From contig NZ_CP118574.1 of the NCBI RefSeq assembly GCF_028898845.1, forward strand, positions 8,977,001 through 9,041,000: a stretch of 64,000 bases of DNA, written 5' to 3'. This DNA comes from Streptomyces sp. WZ-12 (lineage in GTDB: Bacteria; Actinomycetota; Actinomycetes; Streptomycetales; Streptomycetaceae). Positions 33,901 through 41,415 of this stretch are shown one piece after another. The position numbers and the translations under genes are program-made. The notes below the pieces were generated by a model. It saw nothing but the letters and a program-made list of their open reading frames with translations, ran no database searches and had not been told where the DNA came from. Each line of letters opens with the position of its first letter. Position 1 is the first letter of the stretch.

Positions 33901-34658
33901 GTCTGGTCCCCGAAGACCTGCGGCGAGGCGATCGGCAGGTCCGCGTACCAGTCGTAGAACGACACCATCGGCGCGCCGATCAACGACATGAACCGCGCAC
34001 CGACCGCATGCGAGGCCATCGACATCGCCGGGATCGGCGAGAAGCCGGCGATCCGATCCGGCCCGTGGGCCGCGATGGTGTGGACATGGGCCGCCGCCGC
34101 GAGCTCCAGCGCCTCGTCCCAACCGATGCGCACCAGACCGCCCTTGCCGCGCGCCGACTGGTACCGCCGCCGCTTGACCGGATCGGTGGTGATCTCCGCC
34201 CAGGCCGCCACCGGGTCCCCCAGGCGCTGACGCGCCTCCCGGTAGAGCTCCAACAGGACCCCGCGCACATGCGGGTAGCGCACCCGGGTCGGCGAGTAGA
34301 TATACCAAGAGAACGAGGCCCCGCGCGGACACCCGCGCGGCTCGTACTCCGGACGGTCGGGTCCCACCGACGGATAGTCGGTCTCCTGCGTCTCCCAGGT
34401 GATCACGCCGTCCTTGACGTACACCTTCCACGAGCACGAGCCCGTGCAGTTCACCCCGTGAGTCGAGCGCACCACCCGGTCGTGGGCCCAACGCTCCCGG
34501 TACGGCGCGTCGTTCACACCTTGGTCGGTCCGGAACACCGCCCTCAAGTCCGGTGTGGTGGGGGCCCGCCGTAGAGCCGTACCCACTTGCAACAACTGAT
34601 CTGCAGCCTTCGCCGCAACGCGCTCGGCTTCTTTCCGGGCGCCGCTTCGTACCACCAC
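30957..34658 (-). CDS. narG: Respiratory nitrate reductase alpha subunit NarG
   Basis: 1233 aa from the GTG at 34658, ideally spaced from AAAGGAG; the frame is open further upstream but that part is non-coding in character. It is the molybdo-bis(MGD) catalytic subunit reducing nitrate to nitrite. The FS0 cluster site HGVNCTGSCSWKVYVKDG (His then Cys ligands) and RGCPRGASFSW lie near residues 50-110. YDWYADLPIASPQVFGDQTD contains the Mo-ligand Asp region, and the C-terminal HFYLDHDWM and LGAADNDWIE-type cofactor-binding blocks are intact. No twin-arginine signal is seen, as expected for a cytoplasm-facing NarG. It is the first gene of narGHJI, read from the promoter at 34794-34823. Confidence 0.97.
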   Translation of the reverse strand: MVVRSGARKEAERVAAKAADQLLQVGTALRRAPTTPDLRAVFRTDQGVNDAPYRERWAHDRVVRSTHGVNCTGSCSWKVYVKDGVITWETQETDYPSVGPDRPEYEPRGCPRGASFSWYIYSPTRVRYPHVRGVLLELYREARQRLGDPVAAWAEITTDPVKRRRYQSARGKGGLVRIGWDEALELAAAAHVHTIAAHGPDRIAGFSPIPAMSMASHAVGARFMSLIGAPMVSFYDWYADLPIASPQVFGDQTDVPESGDWWDAAYLMLWGSNVPVTRTPDAHWMAEARYRGQKVVVVSPDYADATKFADEWLHPHPGTDGALAMAMGHVVLRECFVERQVPYFTDYVRQFTDLPFLVVLEEREEGFVPGKFLTAADLGLESEEEATAAWKPVLLDAVSDRPVVPNGTLGDRWSKSGTGRWNLDLAGIEPALTFHREHGTGVTVLLPRFDAPGTVRRGVPVREIGGRRVTTVFDLLLAQYGVGRSGLPGDWAEDYEDASLPYTPAWQETVTSVPARAVVRAAREFAHTAEKTRGRCMIVMGAGTNHWFHSDTIYRSFLTLLLLTGCQGVNGGGWAHYVGQEKVRPYTGWQQLQSAADWVRPSRQVPGTPYWYLHTDQWRYDAQDADALTAPTGKGAFAGRHTADLVAQSMRLGWMPSAPAFTANPLELGRQAHESGREPGDWAASELAAGRLQFACEDPDDPANWPRVVTVWRANLIGSSAKGNEFFLRHLLGASDNARAEEAPPGSRPRDLAWHEGGPRGKVDLLLALDFRMTSTTLMADLVLPAATWYEKHDLSSTDMHPYVHAFSPAINPPWQARTDFEIFQGLAARFSELAAGRLDTAYDLVATVPQHDTPGETAQPGGTVRDWRAPGVRPEPGRNMPLFSLVERDYTAVAAKLAAFGPLAEQQGMTVKGLTVHPGPESRWLAERCGTALSGPARGRPLLDTDVKFCEAILALSGTTNGRLAAEGFDQLSERCGPVTAFTGLAASVRERRVVFSDTQNRPVQVGTSFEWSGKEAPDRRYAPFTVNTEHRKPWHTLTGRQHFYLDHDWMAEYGEQLPVYRPPLDRAVVHGGDPVDDDSRSVTVRYVTPHSKWSIHSEYQENLLMQTLARGGPVIWMSLADAEAIGAADNDWIEAVNPNGVVTARAVVSHRMPPGTVFMYHVQERLVNVPRSQATGRRGGVHNALTRLLIKPTHLIGGYGQLSFAPNYYGPTGNQRDAVTVIRRRDQHVEY

Positions 34659-35074
34659 CGTCGCTCCTTTCACCACATGCGGGGAGCGGCACCGACCTCT
34701 CGGGGCCCCGTACCCGGGCGGTCGCGTTCCACCGGGACCAGCTTCACCATGCGGAGTCCCTGCTGACACGCCATCACGACAGGCTTGATGAGAGTTATAC
34801 GTAGTTTTTCTTGCGCTTTGCAATACTTGCCAATGGCATGCACTTCGCTGTGAGTGACGCCTCGCCGGTCACCCCGGACAAACACCGGCCTGACGAGGCG
34901 TAGTACCCCACACGACGGGGAGCGGGGGAGGTGTTCCATGAGGGGAACGGAGGCCGCTCGGTGCCCGGAACGGCCGCGGAACGGCCGCGAAACGGACGCC
35001 GATCGGCGAGCGGGGCGAGAGCCCTTCGGCGAGGGAAGCGGAAGCTGCCCGATGCGTGGGGAGGAAGCGGTTCG
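34659..35074. promoter_or_regulatory. nar upstream region
   Basis: 416 bp between the divergent narG and the DUF488/zinc-ribbon gene. The part at 34790-34850 is markedly AT-rich for this genome and holds the nar promoter. The right part (about 34930-35070) is built of GGAACGG/CCGCGG-like short repeats and shows no coding character that I trust. Confidence 0.5.
34794..34823 (-). promoter_or_regulatory. Predicted narG promoter with overlapping TTGC-N5-GCAA dyad
   Basis: On the minus strand a -35 box TTGCAA (34823-34818) and a -10 box TATAAC (34799-34794) are separated by 18 bp, giving a start near 34787, about 130 nt upstream of the narG GTG. The -35 box overlaps TTGC-GCTTT-GCAA (34811-34823), the same dyad seen at the marR/SPW operator, so a MarR protein bound there would block the polymerase. 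Confidence 0.5.
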
Positions 35075-35653
35075 ATGAGCGGAACGGAACGGGAATCACG
35101 GGCGCCACGAACGTCGCCAGCGGGATCGGCGGACCAGACGGCCGCCGCGACACCGCGCGGAGTCCGGACGGAATCGGTGTACGGGCCCGCTCGCCCCTGG
35201 CCCGGCACCCGCGTACTGGTCGACCGAAGGCTGACGCTGGCACGCCTGCCCCTGATCGTGCGCCCCGACATCTGGCTGGCCAGGGTCGCGCCCTCCGCCA
35301 CTCTCTGGCGCTGGTACGCCCTCAACGAGGTCAACTACCGGGCCTTCGCCCGTCGTTACGCCCAGGAACTCGCCGAGGACCCGCCGCGCGCCGACGCCCT
35401 GCGCCGCCTCCACCAACTCGCCCGCACCGGACCGCTGATCCTCCAGACCGCGGCGACGCCGCTCCACCTCAGCCACGCCAGAGTCCTGGCCCACCAGTTG
35501 GCGACCGACGCCCCAGGCCGCCCACCCGAGGACGCCGGCGACGCCGCCTGTTGGCTGAGGACGGTCTGCCCGCACTGCGACCGGATCCCGGACCAGCCGA
35601 TGAGCGCGTGCCCGTCCTGCGGGATGCCGCTACCGGGTCCGGGGGAGGGGTAA
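35075..35653 (+). CDS. Divergent DUF488-like protein with C-terminal zinc ribbon
   Basis: 192 aa from the ATG at 35075 behind GGGAGGAAGCGG. Residues 45-142 align with the DUF488 protein at 26900: TRVLVDRR, IWLARVAPSATLWRWYALNE, YRAFARRYAQEL and LQTAATPLHLSHARVLAHQL occur in the same order. However, the VDRVWPRG signature is replaced by VDRRLTLARL, so the presumed active-site Arg loop is lost. A C-terminal CPHC (165-168) ... CPSC (179-182) zinc ribbon is fused on. It is divergent from narG. It could be a regulator or nucleic-acid-binding derivative of DUF488; that is inference. Confidence 0.75.
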   Translation: MSGTERESRAPRTSPAGSADQTAAATPRGVRTESVYGPARPWPGTRVLVDRRLTLARLPLIVRPDIWLARVAPSATLWRWYALNEVNYRAFARRYAQELAEDPPRADALRRLHQLARTGPLILQTAATPLHLSHARVLAHQLATDAPGRPPEDAGDAACWLRTVCPHCDRIPDQPMSACPSCGMPLPGPGEG

Positions 35654-35862
35654 TGATCGTCGCCGGAACCGTCGCCGTCACTTTCAGCCCACTGGCATAG
35701 GTGTTGGCGACGATCGGGGCACGAGGCCAAGCGCGTTGGCCGCATTGGCCGGCAACCGGGCGCGAAGTCCCCGTCCACCGGTGGCCGTTCCGTGTCCCAT
35801 TTCTTCAAGACGCCGGAGACGCAACGTCGTTACGGTCCTCACCATGAACGATACCAGCGACA

Positions 35863-36102
35863 GTGACAACGACTGTCAGAGTGACAACGACAACAAGAGC
35901 GGCACTGTCCACCGGGGAGACCGTCCACAGCCCGCTCCGCGCGATCGCCGACGGCACCGGGAGCGGCAGCGAGGTGGTGTTCACCCTCCGACGCCAACCG
36001 GGCATGAGCGACGCCGACTTCGAGCGGGACGCCGGCACGGTCGCCGCCGACCTGACCCGGCTCAGGGACCTGTTGGAGTCCTCCGCCCACCGGCAACGGT
36101 GA
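35863..36102 (+). pseudogene. C-terminal fragment of an SRPBCC (polyketide-cyclase-like) protein
   Basis: 79 codons. From about residue 17 the translation, including SPLRAIADGTGSGSEVVFTL and RQPGMSDADFERDAG, reads like the last ~60 residues of a START/SRPBCC protein (family text: E.VFTL.R.PGMSDE.F..D...V..DL..L...LE). The first ~16 residues are a Thr/Val-rich repeat with no resemblance to the family. The fold needs ~140 residues, so this is probably a truncated remnant, although it keeps an ATG and a stop. Confidence 0.5.
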
Positions 36103-36129
36103 TTCGGCCGGACCCTCGCTCGCACTGGA

Positions 36130-36334
36130 AGGCATGCCCACGGTCGGCGCCCCGAGCGTCACCGAACTCCGCCAGGCACTCAGCGCGTCCGGCCGGCGCC
36201 GTGGTGTTCGTCGGCCGTCGCTCCCGCTCCGGCCCGGCGGCCGGGGTGTGCCGCGAGGCGCTGAACCACGGCGCGTTGGACCTGCCCGGAGCCGTGCGGT
36301 CTTCGTCCCCGACGGCCCCAAGTGGCCGTAGCGG
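36130..36334 (+). pseudogene. Possible gene remnant of unknown family
   Basis: Protein-like pieces appear in two frames: AVVFVGRRSRSGPAAGVCRE followed by ALNHGALDLPG, then after a frame change AVFVPDGPKWP with a stop at 36329-36331. The text looks like the end of a small alpha/beta protein, but I do not recognise it. It sits between the SRPBCC fragment and the convergent cysteine-synthase-like gene. Confidence 0.25.
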
Positions 36335-36355
36335 TTGGGTCGTTGCCGTATCGGC

Positions 36356-37357
36356 CTATTGCGCTCCGCCGGCCGGAAGATGGTCGCCGACCTGCTCGCG
36401 CAGCCACTCGTCGTCGAACACCTTGCTCAGGTAGTTGCGGCCGGAGTCCGGAATGACCACGACCACCAGGTCGTCCGGACCGAGCTCGGCGGCGACGCGT
36501 AGCGCTCCGGCCACCGCGGTGCCCGCCGAGGCGCCCACCAACAGCCCCTCCTCGCAGCCCAGTCGGCGGGCGGTCAGCAGCGAGTCGCGGTCGCTGATCC
36601 GTTCGAAGTGGTCCACCGCATCGGTGTGGAACGACTGCGGCCAGGAGTCGTCCACCGTCTCGGGGTGGCGGAACATCCCGATGCTCTCCACCGCGTACGC
36701 GGTGCCGGGCCCGCCCGAGTAGACGGATGCCTCCGGGTCGGCGCCGATCACCCGCACCCGGCCGCCGCTGACCTCCTTGAGGTAGCCACCGGTGCCGCTG
36801 ATCGTGCCGCCGGTGCCGACGCCCGCCACCAGATGCGTGATCCGGCCCTCGGTCTGCCGCCACAGCTCCGGACCGGTACTGCCCCGATGCGCACGGGGGT
36901 TGGCGGGGTTGTTGTACTGGTCGGCCAGCCACGCGCCGGGAGTGGTCCGGGCGATCCGTTCCGCCGCCGCCCTCGGGTGCTCGGGGTGTTCGCGGGGCAC
37001 GTCGCCGGGGCAGATCACCACTTCGGCACCGTAGGCGCGCAGCACCGCCACCTTCTCCGCGCTGCTCTTGTTCGGCAGGGTGAAGACGCAGCGGTAGCCG
37101 CGTTGTGCCGCCACCATGGCCAGGCCCACCCCGGTGTTGCCCGAGGTGGTCTCCACGATGGTGCCGCCCGGCCGCAACAGCCCGGCGTCCTCGGCGGCCC
37201 GCACCATGGACAGCGCGATGCGGTCCTTGACGCTGCCGCCCGGGTTGACGTACTCCAACTTCGCGTAGATCGGGGTCGAAAGGCCCGCGGTGATCCGGTT
37301 GAGCCGGACCAGCGGGGTGTTGCCGACCACGTCGACAAGGGATTCGTAGACGTCCAT
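36356..37357 (-). CDS. PLP-dependent cysteine synthase / cystathionine beta-synthase-type enzyme
   Basis: 333 aa from the ATG at 37357 (MDVYESLVDVVGNTPLVRLN). It is a fold-type II PLP enzyme: the PLP lysine is in NPGGSVKDRIA, the substrate loop is TSGNTGVGLAM, and the phosphate-binding GTGGTISGTGG glycine loop is present. The C-terminal half ends without a CBS domain, so it is either an O-acetylserine sulfhydrylase-like enzyme or a CBS catalytic core of the actinobacterial mycothiol/cysteine type. It makes cysteine or cystathionine from serine derivatives. It stands alone. Confidence 0.9.
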   Translation of the reverse strand: MDVYESLVDVVGNTPLVRLNRITAGLSTPIYAKLEYVNPGGSVKDRIALSMVRAAEDAGLLRPGGTIVETTSGNTGVGLAMVAAQRGYRCVFTLPNKSSAEKVAVLRAYGAEVVICPGDVPREHPEHPRAAAERIARTTPGAWLADQYNNPANPRAHRGSTGPELWRQTEGRITHLVAGVGTGGTISGTGGYLKEVSGGRVRVIGADPEASVYSGGPGTAYAVESIGMFRHPETVDDSWPQSFHTDAVDHFERISDRDSLLTARRLGCEEGLLVGASAGTAVAGALRVAAELGPDDLVVVVIPDSGRNYLSKVFDDEWLREQVGDHLPAGGAQ

Positions 37358-37641
37358 CGCAGCAGTCTGCCGGAAAGATCGAGGTCCGGGAGTGGCCTCC
37401 CGGGCCTCGGACCCGAAACGCGTCAACCGCGCCGCGTCGACAGCGCGGTACGGCGACGCGGTTGCGGCGACGCGGCTACGTCGTTACGGCGTGCCGCATC
37501 TGAATCGCGTACCCGTACGGCTACGCGCCCATGACAAGTAGCGCGCCCTGGAGCGGTGTTGACCGCGAGTCAGGAGCGAACGCACCGTCGGTGCGGCGGT
37601 CCGCGGCGACAGGCGGGGCCCAGTGGTAGCGGTAGCCCCCC

Positions 37642-38436
37642 TCATCGCGTCGCACCGTTCAACGCCTCGTCCGCCTCGCGTGCCTTGTTCGTCCCGCGCG
37701 TCTCGTCGGCCACGGTGGCGGGCTGGTCGGCGTCGGGGCGCGGGCCGATGGCGCCCTCGGCGGCCAGTTGGTCGTGGACCTCGTCGACGAGCCCGTGCAG
37801 TACCTTGATCTGGGACTTGGTGAACAGCAGCACCGCCACGATCAGCACGATGCCCGGCAACTGGGACAGCAGGAACGACTCGTTGAACTTGTCGACATCG
37901 AAGCTGTAGACGACGAACACCCGCAGTACGGAATCGACCAGCGCGGCGAGTCCGAACGCCGCCGTCACCATGCGCTCACGGGTCCGGAACGGCTGGGAGC
38001 GCTCCCACGCCTGCTCGTAGGCGACGGTGCGGTCGGGGTCGCCGTCGGTGGCCATCGGGGTGGCCGCCACATAGACCAGGGGCCGTCCGGCGACGCAGGT
38101 GAGCAGCAGGTAGACGGCCGCGAGCAGGGTGTAGAAGGAGGGCTTGGCGGCTACCAGGCGCGGGTCGTCGGAGAGGAACAACAGGGCGACGGTCAGCGCC
38201 ATTTCGAGGACGACGAGCAGGCCGATGACGTCCAGCTTGCGCCGCCGAATGGTGTGGATCAGCGCCCACAGGCCGCCCGCCGCGCCGGCGAGGGTCAGTG
38301 CCCAGACCTGGTCGAGGCCGACCAACTGGTGCAGGACGTAGAAGCCCGCGATGGGGATGACCAGATCGAGCGCCATCGGGGCGAGGGCCCGGAACTTCTG
38401 TGTCGGGCCCGGGGACTTGGCTGCCGAGGTCTTCAC
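37642..38436 (-). CDS. VC0807-family integral membrane protein
   Basis: 264 aa from the GTG at 38436, preceded by GGGAGCCATCGC. Six hydrophobic segments are visible, beginning MALDLVIPIAGFYVLHQLVG, with GLLVVLEMALTVALLFL and ERMVTAAFGLAALVDSVLRV, the usual order of VC0807/DUF3159-like membrane proteins. The sequence after the last helix (QIKVLHGLVDEVH onwards) is an ~50-residue acidic cytoplasmic tail. Function is unknown. Confidence 0.8.
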   Translation of the reverse strand: MKTSAAKSPGPTQKFRALAPMALDLVIPIAGFYVLHQLVGLDQVWALTLAGAAGGLWALIHTIRRRKLDVIGLLVVLEMALTVALLFLSDDPRLVAAKPSFYTLLAAVYLLLTCVAGRPLVYVAATPMATDGDPDRTVAYEQAWERSQPFRTRERMVTAAFGLAALVDSVLRVFVVYSFDVDKFNESFLLSQLPGIVLIVAVLLFTKSQIKVLHGLVDEVHDQLAAEGAIGPRPDADQPATVADETRGTNKAREADEALNGATR

Positions 38437-38620
38437 GCGATGGCTCCCTTGATGAGTGTTTCCGGTATCAGGCTGCGGCATATCCGGAATGCGCAGTCAT
38501 TACCTAGAGTTATCACGGAAACCTGCTGGTCAGAGCCGTGCGAAGGCGTGAGGGGCGTTCCGGGCCCGGGCCTGACGCCGAGGGGAGGAGGCGCGGCTGA
38601 GTGCCCGTCGGACCTCTCGG

Positions 38621-39094
38621 CTAGAGCTGCGCGGCCCCGACGCCCGGTGCCGGGTGGGGATCGCGGAAGGTGAACGCCGTTGGCCCGGGGCCGTGTTCGC
38701 GCACCCGCGCGACCCGTTCCATCGCCTCGGCGATGCTCGGGCGGTGGCCGACCGGAATCCACCACAGGGCCTGGTGCGCGTCGGTCATGCGGTGGAACCA
38801 CTCACGACGACGGCTCAGTACGCGCAGGTGGTCGGTGTGGTAGGTGAAGTTCCGCAGGGCTTCGACCGACTCCCAGACCGAGCAGTTGATCAGGAGCATG
38901 TCGTCGCCCTCGTCGGGGCGGACCCCGGTCGCGTCCTCGCCCGCGTCGTCGACCATGCGCCAGACGAACCCCGGGCTGGACTCGGCGAGTGCGTTGATCT
39001 CGGGGAGTTGAGCGACGAAGCCGGCCAACTCCGGTCCGTCCAGCGGGCCGACGATCCGGCCGATGTTGACCTGCGCGAGGTGAAAGACAGTCAT
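38621..39094 (-). CDS. DUF3291 protein
   Basis: 157 aa from the ATG at 39094 (MTVFHLAQVNIGRIVGPLD). It is a dimeric alpha-beta-barrel-like (ABM/monooxygenase-type) fold: HLAQVNIGRI, FVWRMVDDAG, LLINCSVWESVEALRNFTY, HTDHLRVLSRRREWF and the HQALWWIPVGHRPS block are the DUF3291 hallmarks. Its start lies 33 bp downstream of the stop of the HTH regulator gene on the same strand, so the two form an operon. Confidence 0.9.
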   Translation of the reverse strand: MTVFHLAQVNIGRIVGPLDGPELAGFVAQLPEINALAESSPGFVWRMVDDAGEDATGVRPDEGDDMLLINCSVWESVEALRNFTYHTDHLRVLSRRREWFHRMTDAHQALWWIPVGHRPSIAEAMERVARVREHGPGPTAFTFRDPHPAPGVGAAQL

Positions 39095-39126
39095 GAGCTC
39101 AGCATGGCCCGGCCCGACTTCTATCG

Positions 39127-39771
39127 TCAATGGTTTTTGTTTTTAGAAAGTGCCACGCAACACCCGCCGGGACACGGGTCCATCGACGGCGACCACCGCT
39201 CCGGCGCCAGGCCCTCCAGCAGCGCGAGATTCATCCCGCAGACCAAGGCCGGGAACTCCTCGGCCAGCGCGTGGAAGGGGCAGTTGCGCAGCCGCAACGT
39301 CTCCCCGTCCCAGAAGGGTTGATAGCCGCGGGCCCGCAACACCTCGACCAGGTCATCGGCGGCCGCATCCGGATGCGCCGCGCCCGCCACCCTCGCCGCC
39401 GCCTGCAACTCCCGGTCCAGGCCCGCGTTCTCCACCACCTCGGCGAGCAGTCGGCTGGCCGCGTCGTACGACCGGGGCGGAACGGACACGGCGTGCTCAC
39501 CCTCGGCACGCCGATACAGCTTCGCCGGCCGTCCCGCCCCCGGCCCCGTGCGCCCGGACAGCCGCCGGAACGACACGGCCAGCAACCCCGCCTCGACCAA
39601 CTTGTCCAGATGGAAAGCGGCCAACGACCGGGTAATCCCCACCGCTTCCGCGGCCGCCTCGCGTCCCACCTCCTCCGCGGCGGCGACAACGTGTCGATAG
39701 AGCCGGCGGCGCACGGGGTCACCCAACACACCCAGCACCGCGAATGCGGAATCGGAATCTTCAGCGGTCAC
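39127..39771 (-). CDS. Helix-turn-helix regulator with C-terminal cysteine cluster (SufR-like)
   Basis: 214 aa from the ATG at 39771. The N-terminal winged helix (VLGDPVRRRLYRHVVAA, VGITRSLAAFHLDKLVEAGLL) is ArsR/GntR-like. The C-terminal domain ends RNCPFHALAEE (Cys164), VCGMNLALLEG (Cys178) and CPGGCC (Cys200, 204, 205), the arrangement found in SufR-type regulators that bind an iron-sulphur cluster. It could sense iron-sulphur status, O2 or NO. It is followed immediately by the DUF3291 gene, its probable target or partner. Confidence 0.85.
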   Translation of the reverse strand: MTAEDSDSAFAVLGVLGDPVRRRLYRHVVAAAEEVGREAAAEAVGITRSLAAFHLDKLVEAGLLAVSFRRLSGRTGPGAGRPAKLYRRAEGEHAVSVPPRSYDAASRLLAEVVENAGLDRELQAAARVAGAAHPDAAADDLVEVLRARGYQPFWDGETLRLRNCPFHALAEEFPALVCGMNLALLEGLAPERWSPSMDPCPGGCCVALSKNKNH

Positions 39772-40013
39772 GCGCCGAGTCTATGACCAATGGGAGTACG
39801 CAAAACAGCGCCGAGCCCTCGCCGCACGGCTCCCCGCACGGCCCCCTAACGAAGGCCGTGGGGAGGGCCGTTGGCGGGGCTCGGCCCGGTACGCGCGGCA
39901 ACAGAGCCCCGCTGCGCCGCGCCCCCCAGTAGGCGGCGCCGGGCCCGGCCTGTACCAGAGAACCCCGGCCGGCGCACCGCTGCCCGCAGGCGCCCCTCAC
40001 GACGAGCGGCCCG

Positions 40014-41144
40014 TCACCTCTCCTTGAGCTCGCCGAACATCTCGATCAGCCGCTGGGGCGCGTCGTCGTCGAAGACGGTCTCGTAGAAGAGAGCGCCCTC
40101 GGTGGCGGCCGCGGCACTACGCGGGAACATGGCCCGCTCGTACTCGCCGAGCGCGGCCTCGACGTCGTCGGGGTGCGCGGCGAGGGCCTTGCCGAGCTCG
40201 GCACCGTCGAGCATGGCGAGGTTGGCGCCCTCGCCGTTCGACGCCGTGAGATGGGCCGCGTCGCCGAGCAGGGTCACCCCCGGCACCCGATCCCAACGAT
40301 GCTCGTTCGGCAGGGCGTTGGCGGGGCGCAGGACCGGTGCGGTGTCGCCATTGGTGATCAGCGCGGTGAGCTCCGGCGCCCAACCGTCGAACTCCTGCGC
40401 AATCCGCGCGGCCGCGGAGGCGGGATCGTTGAAGTCGATGCCGGCGAACCACTCCAGTGGCTTGAAGAGCATCACATAGCAGTGGAGCGTCTCGCCGCTC
40501 TCCCGGTGCGCCCCGAGCAACTTCCCCGACGCGGGGGCGAACATGGCCCCGCCGCCAACTGCCTTGGCGGTAGCGGGGTGGCGGGTGTCGCCGTCGAACA
40601 GATAGGCCTCGACGATCGACACACCAACGTACTCGGGTACCGCATCGGACAGCAGCGGCCGGACCCGCGACCACGCACCGTCCGCGCCGACCAGCAGGCT
40701 CGTGGCGACGGTGCTGCCGTCGGCGAAGGTCACCTCGTGACGACCCCCGCCCAGGGCCCGGACGCCGCTGACCTTGTGCCCCCACCGGACGGTGCCGGCC
40801 GGGAGCGAGTCGAGCAGCATCTGCCGCAGCTCGCCGCGCTGCACCTCGGGGCGCCCGCCCGTGCCGTCGTCGGCCACGTCGAGCAGCACGGTCCCGTCCC
40901 GGTCGAGGACCCGGCACTGCTGGCGGCCCTCCAGGATGAGGCCGCGGAACTCGTCCATCAAATCCGCGTCCTGAAGCGCCAGTTGACCGTTGTAGTCATG
41001 GATGTCGAGCAGTCCGCCCTGCGCGCGTGCCGTGGGGGAGGACTCCGCCTCGTAGACGGTGGTCGGTATGCCGTGGAGGTGCAGGACGCGGGCGAGCGTG
41101 AGTCCGCCGAGTCCGGCGCCGATGATCGTGACGTGAGTGGTCAT
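40014..41144 (-). CDS. TetX-like FAD-dependent monooxygenase
   Basis: 376 aa from the ATG at 41144. FAD site VTIIGAGLGGLTLARVLHLHG; the sequence ARAQGGLLDIHDYNGQLAL matches the equivalent region of TetX flavin-dependent tetracycline monooxygenases; the GADGAWSRVRPLL and VTLLGDAAHLTASNGEGANLAM motifs follow. The length (TetX ~380) and the C-terminal helix also agree. Members hydroxylate tetracyclines or other polycyclic aromatics, but many environmental relatives have unknown substrates, so resistance should not be assumed. It is monocistronic, with 271 bp upstream. Confidence 0.9.
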   Translation of the reverse strand: MTTHVTIIGAGLGGLTLARVLHLHGIPTTVYEAESSPTARAQGGLLDIHDYNGQLALQDADLMDEFRGLILEGRQQCRVLDRDGTVLLDVADDGTGGRPEVQRGELRQMLLDSLPAGTVRWGHKVSGVRALGGGRHEVTFADGSTVATSLLVGADGAWSRVRPLLSDAVPEYVGVSIVEAYLFDGDTRHPATAKAVGGGAMFAPASGKLLGAHRESGETLHCYVMLFKPLEWFAGIDFNDPASAAARIAQEFDGWAPELTALITNGDTAPVLRPANALPNEHRWDRVPGVTLLGDAAHLTASNGEGANLAMLDGAELGKALAAHPDDVEAALGEYERAMFPRSAAAATEGALFYETVFDDDAPQRLIEMFGELKER

Positions 41145-41415
41145 GGTGATTCCTTGCAGATCGCACGCCTACCGAGCGGGCACCCGGCAGGAACCCTGAC
41201 AACGTGCCAGCCCCCGCCGACACCCCACCGACATCGGACCGACGCCCGACCGACAGCCCTCCGATCCGTGCCTGCAACTTCTTGCCGCTGTTCCTTTCCC
41301 TCTGACCTGACTGGCCCCACGGTGGTGCGGGGGCGCATGAGGACGACTCGGTGGGGTGCCGGGGCGTCCGGGGGCGCGTCAAACGGGGATGAGGCAGACG
41401 CTGTCTGCCTCACGG

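Noticed and set aside
30471..34574. A plus-strand open frame of more than 1360 codons opposite narG/narH
   Set aside because: Antisense shadow of NarG and NarH, whose cofactor and iron-sulphur motifs are complete on the minus strand.
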